From positions 462,365 to 526,364 of the forward strand of contig NW_003314319.1 of the NCBI RefSeq assembly GCF_000143415.4: a DNA stretch of 64,000 nucleotides, given 5' to 3'. Position numbers and translations under genes: made by a program. This DNA is from Selaginella moellendorffii (lineage: Eukaryota > Streptophyta > Lycopodiopsida > Selaginellales > Selaginellaceae). The notes beneath the pieces are model-generated. The model was not told where the DNA came from. It searched no databases and worked only from the letters and a program-made list of their open reading frames with translations. Of this stretch, positions 47,601 through 59,733 are shown piece by piece; positions within the stretch are counted from its first letter, which is position 1; every line of letters begins with the position of its first letter.

Positions 47601-48988
47601 ATGCGCTTTCGAGGAGAATACCGCTTGTCAGCGACATTCCGACGATCATATTTGGTGCGGATGTCACTCATCCTCACCCTGGAGAGGATTCGAGTCCATC
47701 GATAGCTGCGGTATGCTGCTTTTCCGCTACAGTCGTGAAACTCAATTGCTGTTATAGGTTGTTGCATCGCAAGATTGGCCCGAGGTGACGAAGTATGCGG
47801 GATTAGTTTGTGCTCAAGCACATCGTCAAGAACTGATACAAGATCTCTACAAGACCTGGACAGACCCACAAAGCAAAACTATAATGCACGGTGGAATGAT
47901 CAGGTACGAAGTTTATTTTGCGTACAAGGACTTCTTAAAAATGTGGTGTACAGGGAGCTGTTGCTAGCCTTCCACAAAGCGACGGGAAGAAAGCCGCTGA
48001 GGATCATTTTTTACAGGCAAGTAACCGCATTTGAACGACATTATTTACATTGAATTTTCATTGCCACAGAGATGGAGTGAGCGAAGGCCAGTTTTATCAG
48101 GTTCTATTACATGAGCTTGATTCTATCAGAAAGGTAAAATTCACGTCTTCTCTCCGTTGCAGTTAACTAATATGTTTCTACTCTAGGCGTGTGCATCTTT
48201 GGAAGGAAACTATCAACCTCCGGTGACTTTCGTAGTGGTCCAAAAGCGACATCACACACGGTTGTTTGCAAACAATCACAATGATAGGGAGTCGAGAGAC
48301 AAGAGCGGCAACATCCTTCCAGGTTTGTAGGAAAGTTTGTTCAATGTGCTTCACAACTAAAACGCTTTTGCTAGGTACTGTGGTGGATACGAAGATCTGT
48401 CATCCCACGGAATTTGATTTCTACCTCTGCAGTCACGCTGGAATACAGGTACGAAGGCACAGCGTTAACCTGATTGAGGCTGATGGTCGTGACTGCGACC
48501 CTACAGGGAACTAGTCGGCCGGCACATTATCATGTGCTTTGGGATGAAAACACTTTCACGGCTGATGGTTTGCAGTCATTAACGAACAACCTATGCTACA
48601 CGTAAGTGCAAGGACAGTCTTGTCTTGAGGCTCACTTCAAACTCTTTTTGGATGTGTACTGTTTTGCAGATACGCGCGCTGCACGAGATCTGTGTCAATA
48701 GGTGAGTAAGAACTGTCTTTCCTATTGCTTGGATGCTAAGACTTCGTTTTCTCTCCTCTTTTTTATTCTTGTGTTCCAGTGCCTCCAGCATACTACGCCC
48801 ACTTGGCTGCATTCAGAGCAAGGTTTTATATGGAGCCAGAGACATCGGACAGCGGATCTCTGACTAGTGGAGCCGGACCTGGGAAGAGTACCACGACTGG
48901 CAGCTCGGGATCACGCAGCGGACGCACTGGTGTCCGGCCACTGCCGCCAGTCAAGGATAACGTGAAAAGCGTTATGTTCTACTGCTGA
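44641..48988 (+). CDS. AGO1: ARGONAUTE 1 (AGO1 clade)
   Basis: The small-RNA slicer of microRNA silencing. After [13 protein letters not shown] and a Gly/Arg/Pro-rich N-terminus come [20 protein letters not shown] (N domain), [20 protein letters not shown] and the PAZ region ([20 protein letters not shown] is read in pieces), [37 protein letters not shown], and the MID domain ([18 protein letters not shown]). The PIWI domain has the catalytic tetrad: Asp in [13 protein letters not shown], Glu in AQAHRQE, Asp in [13 protein letters not shown], His in [11 protein letters not shown]. The C-terminus [15 protein letters not shown]...[17 protein letters not shown] is diagnostic of AGO1/AGO10. About 22 exons with introns of 50-90 bp. 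All slicer residues are present. By eye I found no clear miR168-type target site in the 5' coding part. Confidence 0.96.
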
Positions 48989-49141
48989 TATCATTGTCGA
49001 GGTCGCTTTGTTTTTCTTTTTTCATACTTTTCCTTTAGTGCTACTACCTTCGTCCTCGATAGGGACGTGTGTGATTTTGTTTTGCAATGCAGATGTTTAA
49101 TTCTCAACAATCATCGGTTTTGAATCTCTTGAGTGACTGAT

Positions 49142-51155
49142 CTAAGCCTGGACAGCGTCCGCCAGGAGAGAAGTGTATCCTATCTTCTCGTCTAGTACTA
49201 AGTTTGGGTGCTGATTAAAGCGTTCCGGAATGGTGGTGCTCGACTCGTCCGACAACGTTCTCTGGACGTAGTAGAGCATGTAAGCTTGCGTTGCTCTCAC
49301 CACGCTTTCGCCAACCCTTGTTATCCAGGCGTCGTCGCACTTGTACCACTCGCCCCCCAGGCGGAGATAGGCAACGTAGTGGCCACCGTCGAGCTTGCCA
49401 GAGTGACTGACTACTGCAAAAAGCTCAAACTCGGACGAGGGACTCGTACTACCGCTATCGTTGTCACCGCCAAGCTCTCCTTTTCCTTCTACAAAAATGA
49501 GCCGGTTGCCGTGCCTGAGCCTCGCTATCGACGAGGAGAGGTAGCAAGCCATGTCCAGCGACAGTGGGAACTGCACGTATGTGTCCACCTTGCGGTAGTT
49601 CTTGGCCGAGTGCTCGAATCTCTTGACGTGGAAGCTCAGCACCACCGGTAGCTTTCTCACTGACATTTGTTTCACGGCCTCCTGTCTAGACTGACACGAC
49701 TCGCAGAAGAACCTCTCGCTGCTGCTCAGCCTCTCCGGCCTGGTAAAGCGGTCCAGGCAGCCCAGCAGCGTGGACGAGCTCGCGTATATCTGCTTCTCCA
49801 GCGCCGTCGACTCCAGATCCAGAGAAATGTCCACGCAGGGATCGTTCTTGGTAGACGTGAAGCCGCATGCCGTGCAAGTTACGTCCGATCGCAGCAAGCC
49901 GAAGAAGACCCGATGGACAATGCAGCGGCACTCGGCGTCGTTCCCCCTGTGCGTAAGAATCAATCAAAGGTGAGTTGAGTTTCTATCTTTGTTTATCGCA
50001 AAGCTTTGCTTACTTGCGAAGTTCAGGCTGCTGCGAGTTGGCGTGGATGCCTTCCACTGCCGAGATAAAGAAATCGTGCGCGTCCTGCTGCTCGTAGCCT
50101 GCCAGATTAGCAGCGTGTTGCCACCAGCTGTTCAAGAAAGAAAAAAGAAAGAGGTACTTTTCATGAGAGGGGAAAGAAAAAGAAGAAAAGAGCTCTTTCA
50201 CTCGCCTGTAGAGGAACTGTGCAGGGCTGTATGGCGTCCGGTCCCCGGAGAAAGCTGCCGCGAACATGTCGTCCATGTCGCATCCAAGGCAGACTTTGCT
50301 CTGGCAGGCAGCCTTGTTGTGGCGGTGACCGAGAAAGTAGCTCCGGAGAGGCGGCGTGTGGAGCAGGGCCTGGAGCACCGAGTTCATGAAGCAAGTGCTG
50401 CCCATATTGGTGAGGCCCCGGAGTCCGAGAGGAGCGGCGCCGCGCTCGAGCACAAGCGGGTCCTTGGAGCTCGGCTCCCACGGCTTGTACTCGGCCCCTC
50501 GGTTCCTCTTCCGGCTATACACGTTGAGAGGAGGAGCCGTCCTCCCGTTGGAGAAAGAGGTACACTTTGCCAGAGAACTAGCACCTTTACCACCATCGAT
50601 TCTATCTCCGCCACCACCGCCAGCGTTTCCATTCGTCCTCCCGTTCGAGAAAGAGGTATGCTTTGCCAGAAGGCTGGCACCATTTCCACTATCTCCGCCA
50701 CCACCATCACCACCACCGCCAGCGTTTCCACTCCCGCTACTTACGACGCTGTGCTTCTTTCCAGCCTGAGCGCACACGACCACCCAGTCGAAGTCGGCGT
50801 CGTAGACTTGATCGTTGCAAATGCAGCAAAAGAGCTCGGCGCGGTCAAGATCGATGGCGAGCTCGTGGCCCGGGAGCTCCAGCGCGTGAGATCGAGCGTG
50901 GCTGGAGCTGGAAGAGTAGCAGCTGATGGTGAAACAGACGAGGCAAGCGTAGAGGCGGCCGTGGGACTTGGCACAGGACGCGCACCTGGGGACTGGATCC
51001 TCCTCGCAGCTCAAAGTGCGCACGCTGGGCCGCCCCGGTGGGAGGACGACGATGCATCGCTGGAGCACGCGGAAGCCCCGGGTGCTGTGCTTGGATTTGT
51101 AGTCCACCAGGTGCTCGCAGGGGCGATAGGATGGCGACGACGATTTAGTCGCCAT
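49142..51155 (-). CDS. UBP22: Ubiquitin-specific protease UBP22/Ubp8-like (SAGA deubiquitinase)
   Basis: The catalytic subunit of the SAGA deubiquitination module, which removes ubiquitin from histone H2B. The N-terminal ZnF-UBP has Cys/His ligands in CEHLVDYKS, CASCAKSHGRLYACLVCF, HARSHALELPGHELAIDL and LFCCICNDQVYD. A low-complexity Gly/Ser/Asn linker with repeated SLAKHTSFSNGRT-like blocks follows. The USP domain starts GLTNMGSTCFMNSVLQALL (catalytic Cys). The middle reads WWQHAANLAGYEQQDAHDFF and SDVTCTACGFTSTKNDPCVDISL, with LSSSERFFCESCQS as a second zinc site. The His box is HSGKLDGGHYVAYLR, followed by a DDAW motif (WYKCDDAWITRV). Two introns: 50128-50205 (apparently GC-AG) and about 49955-50010. 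The start is only 45 bp downstream of the stop of the PPR-3 gene on the same strand. Confidence 0.92.
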
Positions 51156-51200
51156 GGCACACCATCGAGAAAGTTCTCGCGAGGAGCCCTAAAAGTAAAC

Positions 51201-52856
51201 TTACAAGGACTGGTATTGCAAGAAGCACGACTTGTCTCCAATCTCCAGCAGCCTCCCGGCCGCGCGATTGCCACGCTCCACGTCGCCGTAGCTCCTACAC
51301 GCGCCCAGCAGGCTCGCCCACACAATCTCGTCCGGCGCAAAGGGCATGTTTTGGACGAGCTCCTCGGCGTCGGCGAGCCTGCCCGCCCGGCAGAGGGCGT
51401 CGGCCATGCAGCAGAAGTGGTCCTTGGATGCAGCGATGCCGAAGTCCGGGGACATGGAGCGGAAATGTCTCAGCGCGGTGTCTAGCATCCCCGCGTGCCC
51501 GAATCCGAGCAAAATACCCACAAAGGTGATTGCATTCGCGAGGAAGCCCTCGAGACTCATTGTGGAAAAGAGTTCTGCCGCGTGGGAAATATGCCCCGAG
51601 CGGGCATTTGCTGAAAGGAAAGCATTCCATGAGGCGACGTCGTGGTCTATCATTTTTGTAAACACGGCTCTGGCTCTTTTGAGATGCCCGAGGTGGGCAT
51701 ACGCTGCTAAAACAGCGCTGCAGGAAAGAAGCTCGACCACTGGCATGAGGTCGAGCATTTGCTGGGCTTGTGCCAGATGCCCGCTCTGGGCAAAGTTTAC
51801 AACCATTGCTCTCCACGACAACAGTGTTCGCGCGGGCATGATATTGAAAAGCTGCTGTGCGTCGCCGATTCTCCCAGTTTCCCCGTAAGTGATTACCATG
51901 TAGCTGCAAGAGATTGCGTCGTGCTTTGGCATGAGCTCGAACGTCGTGCAAGCTTCGGACGAATGCCCAGTTTCGGCAAATGCCGCTAAGAGTGCGTTCC
52001 ACGAAAGCACGTCCCTCTCAGGCATGCTATCAAACGCGATCTTGGCTTCTACCATCAGACCTTGATCCACAAAAAGTTTTGTCATCGCATTCCAAGAAAT
52101 TATATCCCGCTCGGGCATCAACTCAAACAGCGCCCGCGCCTCTTGTATATGCCCATTCTGGGCATATGCTTGGATCATTGCCGTCACGGAGACGATCGTC
52201 CTCTCCAGCATCAAATCGAATAATTGTTTGGTCTTTTCAATTTCACCGCAAGCCGCAAGTGCCACAGCCACTGCTGTGGAGCACACTGCTCCTAGCTGGG
52301 GAATGCGATCTAGTACCGCCCAAGAACGCTCCACGTGCCCTTTCCCGGCGTACATCGATGCTAATGCGTTCCACGCGACGACGCTTCGCTCCGGCATAGT
52401 GTCAAAGATCGTCTTTGCCTCTTCGTCTCGAGAGTTCTCTGCAAATGCCTGAAATACTGCGGTGAAAGAGACCACATTCCAACTCGGCATAGCCTCAAAC
52501 ACGGCCATTCCAGCGTCCAGATGCCTGTTTCGGGCATATCCCAAGATCATGGTCGTGTGAGAAATGATGTTCCTCTCCGGCATCTCAAGGAATGTTCGCT
52601 CCATCTCTTGCGTCATTCCGCCCCTGCAAAATGTAATGAGCATTGCGTTCCATGTATCGACACTTTGCTGGCTCATCTTGTCGAAAGTACGCTTTGCAAG
52701 CTCAAGATGCCCTGTTTTGGCATTTGCGGATAACAAAGATGTCCACGTGATGACATTTCGATCTTTAATTGCCGAGAAACAGTTCCATGCTTGCACAATA
52801 TTACCCCTCTGTGCGTGCCAGGTAAGCAGTGCATTCGATGCTGAAGTGCAATGCAT
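51201..52856 (-). CDS. Pentatricopeptide repeat protein, probably decaying (PPR-3)
   Basis: An intronless PPR reading frame with about 12 S-type 31-residue repeats (for example TIVSVTAMIQAYAQNGHIQEARALF), a P-like repeat (LFSTMSLEGFLAN), L/S, and a truncated E start (IVWASLLGACRSYGDVERGNRAAGRLLEIGDKSCF). It has no E2 or DYW. The frame stays open upstream to about 52928 but without ATG; the first ATG (52856) falls where the usual lead-in HENQMHCTSASNALL begins. Just upstream, in another frame, LLKAARNLEQLVAAI looks like a normal PPR N-terminus followed by a stop. So the 5' end appears broken. Several RNA-contact positions hold residues outside the usual code (R/E, N/G, T/T). It may be a pseudogene or use a shortened N-terminus. 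Confidence 0.75.
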   Translation of the reverse strand: MHCTSASNALLTWHAQRGNIVQAWNCFSAIKDRNVITWTSLLSANAKTGHLELAKRTFDKMSQQSVDTWNAMLITFCRGGMTQEMERTFLEMPERNIISHTTMILGYARNRHLDAGMAVFEAMPSWNVVSFTAVFQAFAENSRDEEAKTIFDTMPERSVVAWNALASMYAGKGHVERSWAVLDRIPQLGAVCSTAVAVALAACGEIEKTKQLFDLMLERTIVSVTAMIQAYAQNGHIQEARALFELMPERDIISWNAMTKLFVDQGLMVEAKIAFDSMPERDVLSWNALLAAFAETGHSSEACTTFELMPKHDAISCSYMVITYGETGRIGDAQQLFNIMPARTLLSWRAMVVNFAQSGHLAQAQQMLDLMPVVELLSCSAVLAAYAHLGHLKRARAVFTKMIDHDVASWNAFLSANARSGHISHAAELFSTMSLEGFLANAITFVGILLGFGHAGMLDTALRHFRSMSPDFGIAASKDHFCCMADALCRAGRLADAEELVQNMPFAPDEIVWASLLGACRSYGDVERGNRAAGRLLEIGDKSCFLQYQSL

Positions 52857-53720
52857 TTGATTCTCATGGCCTTCTCTCTCGTACACGCTCCAGAAGCATA
52901 TGCCAGAAAATTTGCTAGATGGCAGCAACTAGCTGCTCAAGATTGCGTGCTGCTTTGAGGAGAAGATCTACATAATAGCCTTGGATCAGATCAGGCAAGT
53001 TTCTCCTCACTCACTCTTTTTGACTGAATCCATGGCTCGATCTTGCAAGATTATCTCCAAGGATATCCGTGAAGATGCTCTCGTCGTCCTAGAACAATGG
53101 CATGGGCTTTCAGTATGTTTCTGTCTTTTTTTATCTCGTTTTAAATTTAATGAAAAAGCTTTTAAACTCCAGTTATATTTATAGGGAAAACATTAAATTT
53201 TATATATAAATTTTATTGTATTTTAGTATTATGGGAAAAAGTCTCTATCCCAAGTGATTTTAATACACATTAGTGGAGATAAAGAGAACTTTTGATTATC
53301 CCTAACAAGTATTTAGATTTATACTTTTTATTTAGATTGTGTTGGTCGAATCTCTCTTATTTCTATAACTTTTTCATTTCTTTCTCTTTTAATTTTTTTT
53401 TTATATTCATCTTCATAGCAGATTAATATATTCATCTTTTGATTTTAGAGCAACAATTGGTGCAATTACTTAATGCTATATGGATGCAATTAATAAAATA
53501 GACTCAATTAATGGTAGCATTTATAGCATATGGTATAGCTCCTCTTGCTCTTGTTATCAATTTTGGATTTATTTTATAGGAATCTTAGGGATGTTGTGTA
53601 TTATTAGTTCAATTACTTTATAATGATTGCCACATGTCATTTTTGGGATGATGCTCAATATCTGTATAAATTCTTTACATATTTCCAAGAGTGGTACAAT
53701 GGTTTTCATGTAGCCTCTCA
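52857..53720. other. Transition from genic to AT-rich repeat DNA
   Basis: Up to about 53115 the base composition is genic. The plus strand holds a short open piece (MARSCKIISKDIREDALVVL..., 53032-53115) followed by a GTATGT donor-like site, perhaps the remnant of an exon cut off by repeat insertions. From there on the DNA is strongly AT-rich, with no gene seen. Confidence 0.4.
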
Positions 53721-55803
53721 TGTGAATTGAAGCCTTCTCCTAAACATCTTTAAGTGCATATTTGGATATGTTGATGATGATGATGCCTTCCAACAACCAT
53801 TTTTGTCTTTGGTTGCTTAAGTCAATTATGCAATTTAATATTCACATTTTAAAAACTTTTACTTCTTGCTAAGCCAAATATGTTAAAATGGATTAAAGTA
53901 GGTATGTTATATCTAACACTTCGTCAAGGTCTTGTGTATATACACTTGCCCCAACCACTCTTTTCATGATACTCTTTCACTAACACAACATTATAAAACA
54001 TCACCTCTCCCACTTATAATTGATGTCATCCTTGGTTTTGACATTGAAATTATCACTAACCCCATGCTTGTTTTTGGAATACCATTAAGGGAGTTCATTC
54101 AATGTTTACTTTTTAAATTTGGTTTTACAATAAGAGGTCCACTATTATCATTTTTGTGTTGGTTGAGTTCATTAAGTGTTTACTTTTTAAACTTGGTTTT
54201 ATAATAAAAAGTCCACTATTATCCTTTCTATATTAATTGATACAGTTTCAAATAACAAATGTACACATGCGTATATATGGGATGTGGACTTAATTATATA
54301 TATGGGTGATTTCAAGTTCTAATAATTACAAGTGGTGTCAAATCAAGCTTTTAACCTCATTGGTGTAATCTAGATCTGTAGATGCCCTACAAGACAAATG
54401 ACATGCCCAATACAAATAAGTACAATTTTTAAAGGTTAATAAAAATTAAACTCATGCTAGTTACTTTGATACCATATGTAACATATTTTATCTCTCTCCT
54501 CTAAAGCCAATTGTAAGGCAATTGCTTAATAATAAAGCCTTTAATATTTTATCCTTATTTATCCTCCAAGGCTCCAAGAATTCATGGATAGTATATTTAA
54601 ATTTCATCTGTAGCACACATGGTTTTTACCCTTTATCCTATAGTGATTTACCATATGCTAAAACCACAAAGCAGAACCTAAACCTTCCATATGCCACATG
54701 TCCATAGGATAGTGGTGTGGAACTTGAGGTTCAGGGCTTTGTGCCACATGACAGATGCCACGTGTCACATGCCATGTGTCCAAAGGACAGTGGTGCGGAA
54801 CCCGAGTTTCAGGGCCTTGGGCCACTGAATGAAGGGACGGTGCCAAACTCCCAAACTTGGAGCCAAGGAGTGACAGAACCGAACCACGGAGCAACTCCCG
54901 AGCATACAGCCCAAAGAGCGAAGGGACAGGAGCCCAGAGCAACTTGGAATAGTCCTGGAGCAACCAGCATCCTAATGCCAAGACCAGCACGCAAAACGGA
55001 GCCAAACAGAGTCTGGCGCTATTTTGGCATACCGGTGGCTTAACGTGAGGACATGGGTACTCCACTAGCTAGCATGGAATGGAGCTTGGGCTTAGACCCA
55101 AGCCGGACGCAAAACAAGGACAGGCACGCAAGCGGGAGCTAGACTATGCCTCAGGTTGGTCGGCCATGCCCAACCTACCCACTATCCCTACTATACATTT
55201 GGAACCCCCCATAGCCCCCCCCCCCCCTTGAGGAACACACGCTTTGGGCTTTCACCCCAAGCCTCCCTTAGTATCAGGAGTTAGTCTCTGGGACAAGCTT
55301 GAAACTTACTAAATATGAAATATCCCTAGATTGTGAATTTGGACACGGGACAAACACCATTATGTTCAGGACGATCTCTACATGCCATAGATATGCCAGA
55401 TGAGCAAATCTGGACACTTTCCATAAATAGCATCTGGGGCGAATTGAGACTAACACAAAGGGCATGATAGCGAGGGTGTTTGGCAGACACGGTAAGCTAT
55501 CATTTCGCGATATTGAGGGACTAATCTCAATACGCAAGGGTTCTTGTCAAGCCAGTGCAAGACAGAGCAAAAGAGAACTAAGAGCCAGGCCGAGTATGCT
55601 CAGCTAGAAACACATAGGAGTTCCTACCTTATGTCCATTTGGCTAAATACAGGTGATAAGCCTAGTTTACTAACACTTGAACAAGAGGGGGTAATAAAGG
55701 GAACCAGCAATACCGACCTCCTGCCATCGTGGCAGTAAGGTAAGAGTGTCCATAAGGACTAGCCAACAAGTAACTTTCGATACCTGAAGTCATATGCGTG
55801 ACA
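53721..55803 (-). mobile_element. LTR-like repeat copy A (probable 3' LTR of a minus-strand retrotransposon)
   Basis: The unit starts TGTCACGC on the minus strand (55803 downward) and ends ...CAATTCACA at 53721, giving the TG...CA ends of an LTR. Copy B (57401-59733) has the same ends and is homologous along nearly all its length, with large indels. Directly outside the TG end lies a polypurine tract, as expected at the junction of internal region and 3' LTR. At about 2.1 kb it is long for an LTR. Ends were placed by comparing A with B; target-site duplications were not found. Confidence 0.6.
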
Positions 55804-55814
55804 CTCTCCCCCCC
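55804..55814 (-). other. Polypurine tract next to copy A
   Basis: GGGGGGGAGAG on the minus strand immediately precedes TGTCACGC of copy A, the primer position for plus-strand synthesis in LTR retroelements. Just upstream the minus strand can be read IDEDVDLP, the type of short acidic end seen at the close of Ty3/gypsy polyproteins. Confidence 0.55.
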
Positions 55815-57400
55815 TAGGGAAGATCGACGTCCTCGTCGATGCATACTCGAGTCTAGAATACCGTCAAGGAAACAATTCCAGAAAAAGTTCACGGTACTCA
55901 CACTATGTGAGAAATACACCGACTTAAATGAGTTAAGGGGTAACTTCTTTGTCTAACGCGGATGCGCTACCAACTCAGACACCTTCCGGCCATCGCCGAC
56001 AAGGAAATGACCAACGGAGTCAGCCACCCTTGCTGCTCTGAGTGTCACCTAGCTACAAAAGTGTGATACACCCTGCCTGCAGGGACATAGAGAGAGAAGC
56101 CAGAGGCCCCAACCCTCCTGAGCAAAGAAACCAAACCCGTCGGTAAGGTTTAGATAGACTACTGTAAACAGGCAGTTAGAGTTGTTTACATGGTCACGCC
56201 CTTGCAACAAAATAAGGAACATCGACAGAGAGGCGAGTGATGTGACCAATCGACAGTAGCTACCCCATGACTAGAGATTTCAATATGCACACGAAGTGCC
56301 GAAGCCAGTCTGCATATATTGGCCCAAACTCAAAGATCAATATATGGACCATATCAAAGTCATAGACAATGATATCTTAGAGACTTAATTATCAGTGAAT
56401 AAATCTTAGATTAGAACGCAAAAGTATTCCAAGTAAGTTATCATCCGATAAACTAGTATTACAGTATAGGACCCACCAAGATCACTATAAGTTGGAAACA
56501 TAGGATTGACCACCCAACAAAATGCAATAGCAAGTATATCATCAAGGAAACTCAATGATGAAACTTAACTACCGAAGATGGTAAACAGTATGCCAAATAA
56601 TTTACCAAAGAGAACTCAAGAACACAAAGTATCATTGACTGACAAGCACAAAGCTCGCGAATGTATCACCTGAAGGAGATAACATCCAAATCTATCAGAA
56701 CTAATTCGAGCAACAATCAACAAAACATAATGAATGTGGTAAAACCAACAAACACTTAGTCATGCTAACCATTGCACTAGCTAATCTAAATAGATCCCAG
56801 TCAACAATACCAAGGAACTCAAGTTGCCTAAGCAAGTGTCAGCAATGTCTTACTGATGTCTCAAACCCAAGAGACCAATCCAGAGCAAACCACAAAGAAC
56901 ATGTGGTATTGCAAACAGCCATTAGCCATCAAAGAGAACAACTAATCATCATGAAAGATCATCAATCATCCCATCAATAAAAAGATGCAAAATCATCATC
57001 TAAGAAGGAATCTACTATCCCGAAGTATAGCAAATCATTCTATACCAACAATAATCAAGCAAAACCTTCGACAATGATAATCAACTATCTTAGATGATAG
57101 TCAATCATCATTAATGATTGTTAGATGCAAAAGCCAACTTCAACATCGAAGCTAATGAGCCAAATGCCTTCCCTAACAACTTCTAACAAATGGAACAATG
57201 AGCATAAAACTTAAAAAACCAAAAGCTCAAAGAAGCCTACAGCTAAGTCTTGCGTAATAATGATTACGAGTCTCGCATGAACTAACTTCAATGCTAAAGA
57301 AGAAATCATAGTATAACCCACAATATCCCCCCTTAACACATCCATCAGCTAAACTTCATTTTTGCGTAGTCAGTTACTCTGGTTTTTGCGTAACCACTTA
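55815..57400 (-). mobile_element. Residual internal or nested retroelement DNA between LTR-like copies
   Basis: About 1.6 kb with no gag-pol domain recognised. A second purine run on the minus strand at about 57334-57344 (AAGGGGGGATA followed by TTGTGGG) looks like the polypurine/LTR junction of a different, copia-like element, so this interval is probably nested. A standard tRNA primer site (such as TGGTATCAGAGC) was not found beside copy B. Confidence 0.4.
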
Positions 57401-59733
57401 TGTGGATTGGAAAATGTCTTTAAGTGCATATTTAGACATGTTGATGACTATAGCCTTTTAACAATTGTTTTATCTTGAGCCACATAGGCAAATTATGCAA
57501 TTTAATATTCACTTTTTGGAAACTTTTGCTTCGTGTTAAGCTAAATATGTCAAAGTGGATCAAATTATGTTATGGCCAACACTTCATGAAAATCTTATAA
57601 AATTTTACATACATTTGCCCTAGCCACCCTTTTCATGATGTTTTTTGACTAATACAACATTATAAAACATTATCTCTCCCACTTGTAATTGCAAATACTT
57701 CAACTCCACTTTCTATAAGAGACTATCCTATTTTTATGGAAGTCAATATTGCTGCCTATATTCAAGGATAAAAATAAGGGCATAATCATGGCAATAATGT
57801 TCACTATTAGGCATGTGATAAGGTTTGCTATATATATTGGTGTTATTGGAAAGTGGAGACCTTAATGTCATCCTTAGTCTTGACACTTAAATTATCATTG
57901 GCCCCTCCATACTTGTTTCTTGAATACCATCAAAGGACTAGTATTTACTTTTTAAACTCAGTTTTATAATAAGAGGTCCACTATTATCCTTTTTGTGCTA
58001 ATTGAGTTCATCTAGTGTTTACTTTTTAAACTCAATTTTATTACAAGAGATCCACTATTATCCTTTCTATATTAGTTGATATAGGTTCAAGTAACAGTTG
58101 TACAGATTCATGCGTACAGGATCAAGTGGACTTAGTTATATGTGTGGGTGATTTCAAGCTCCAATAATTACAAGTGGTGTCAAATCAAACTTTTGACCTT
58201 ATCAATATAATCTAGATCTATAGATACCCTTTGTCTTGGATTGGTTGTAGTGAGATCTATAGATACCCTACAAGACAAAAGACATGTTTAATACGTATGA
58301 TTACAATTTTTAGAGGTCAATGAGAATTAAACTCATACCATTTACTTTGATATAATATGTAGTGCACTCTATTTCTCTCCTATTAAGCCAACTAAAGGGC
58401 AATTACTTGATAAAAGAGCCTTTGATATCTATTTTATCCCCATGTTTTCTCTAAAGTTCCATGGATTAATAATGATAATATATCCAAATTTCATTCCATG
58501 ATCACATATGCTATAAGATCCCTTAAATATTCTTTTTGCTATAGCAATTGATTGGTTTAAATAGAAGTATATTAATATCTTCAACTTTGATCTATTGTTT
58601 AGAGCTAGGATTACTATGTATCATCTAAGATATAATATTTTAATTGTTTAATTGATCATTTTTTTTTATCATATAACACCATTGTGAGCATTGTTGAAAT
58701 CATCCACATTATCTTTCATATGATCTAAGGACTATAAGTAGGGATCTATGGATCTATGGATCAACCTTTCATCTTACACATGAATGCTTTTAATATTAAT
58801 TTCAAAAGTATGTCGATAAAAGAGAGTATAAGTGTGACTAATTAGCATCATCCTATCACATATATTAACCATATATTACAATTGATGGAGTTGATGTAGC
58901 ATATGTGGTTTTTATCCTTTATCCTATAGTGATTTACCATAGGATAACCACGAAGTGGAATCTAAACCCTCTATGTGCCACATGTCATATGCCATGTGTC
59001 CAAAGGATAATGGAGTGAAACTTGAGTTTTAGGGTTTGTGCTACTAAACAAAGGAACAATGCCAAACTCCTAAGCATGAAGCGAAAGAATGACAGCACTA
59101 GAGCACGGAATGACTCTCGAGCATATAGCCTGAGGAGCGAAGGGACAAAAACATGGAGCGACTTGGAACAATCCTAAAGTATCTAGCATCCTAATGGGAA
59201 CACACGCTTTGGGCTTTCACCCCAAGCTTCCCTTAGTACTAGGAGTTAGTCTTTAGGATAAACTCGACACTTATTAAATATAAAATGTCTCTAGATTGCA
59301 AATTTGGACACAGGACGAATATCATTGTGTTCAGAACAATCTCTACATTCTATAGACATGCTAAATGAGCAAATCTAAACACTTTCTATAAATAGTATTT
59401 AGGACTAGAATGAGACTAACACAAAGGGCATGATAGCGAGGGTGTTTGGCAAACATGGTAAACTATCATTTAGCGAATATTGAGGGACCAAGCTCAATAT
59501 TGCAAAAGTTCTTGATACCAGACCAAGTATGCTCAACAAGAAACATATAAAGTTCCTACCTTATATTTATTCAATTTAAGTGTATGGCCATTGACTAGTT
59601 TCTCAACTAGCTCAAGTGGGAACTGATAACGGGTTCAGCAATCTTAACCTCCTACCATTGTGGAAGTAAGAAAAGAATATCCAAAAGAACACCTGACAAG
59701 TAACTTTTGATACCCAAAGTCATATTCGCGACA
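57401..59733 (-). mobile_element. LTR-like repeat copy B
   Basis: Homologous in direct orientation to copy A over its whole length, sharing for example the ordered blocks TTTAAGTGCATATTT, CCACTATTATCCTTT, GATTTACCATA and CACACGCTTTGGGCTTTCA. It has extra DNA at about 57690-57868 and 58505-58893 and lacks about 250 bp corresponding to 54980-55228 of A. Many differences are C-to-T and G-to-A changes relative to A, so it is an older or more heavily methylated copy. It ends exactly where Ty3/gypsy RNase H-like sequence begins. Confidence 0.6.

Noticed and set aside
49989-51485. 498-codon plus-strand open frame
   Set aside because: It is the antisense shadow of UBP22 and the PPR-3 end; the composition reflects GC-rich coding DNA on the other strand.
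55930-55985. Possible tRNA on the minus strand (GAGTTGGTAGCGC looks like a D arm)
   Set aside because: No acceptor stem, anticodon stem or T-arm box could be matched; more likely retroelement-derived DNA.
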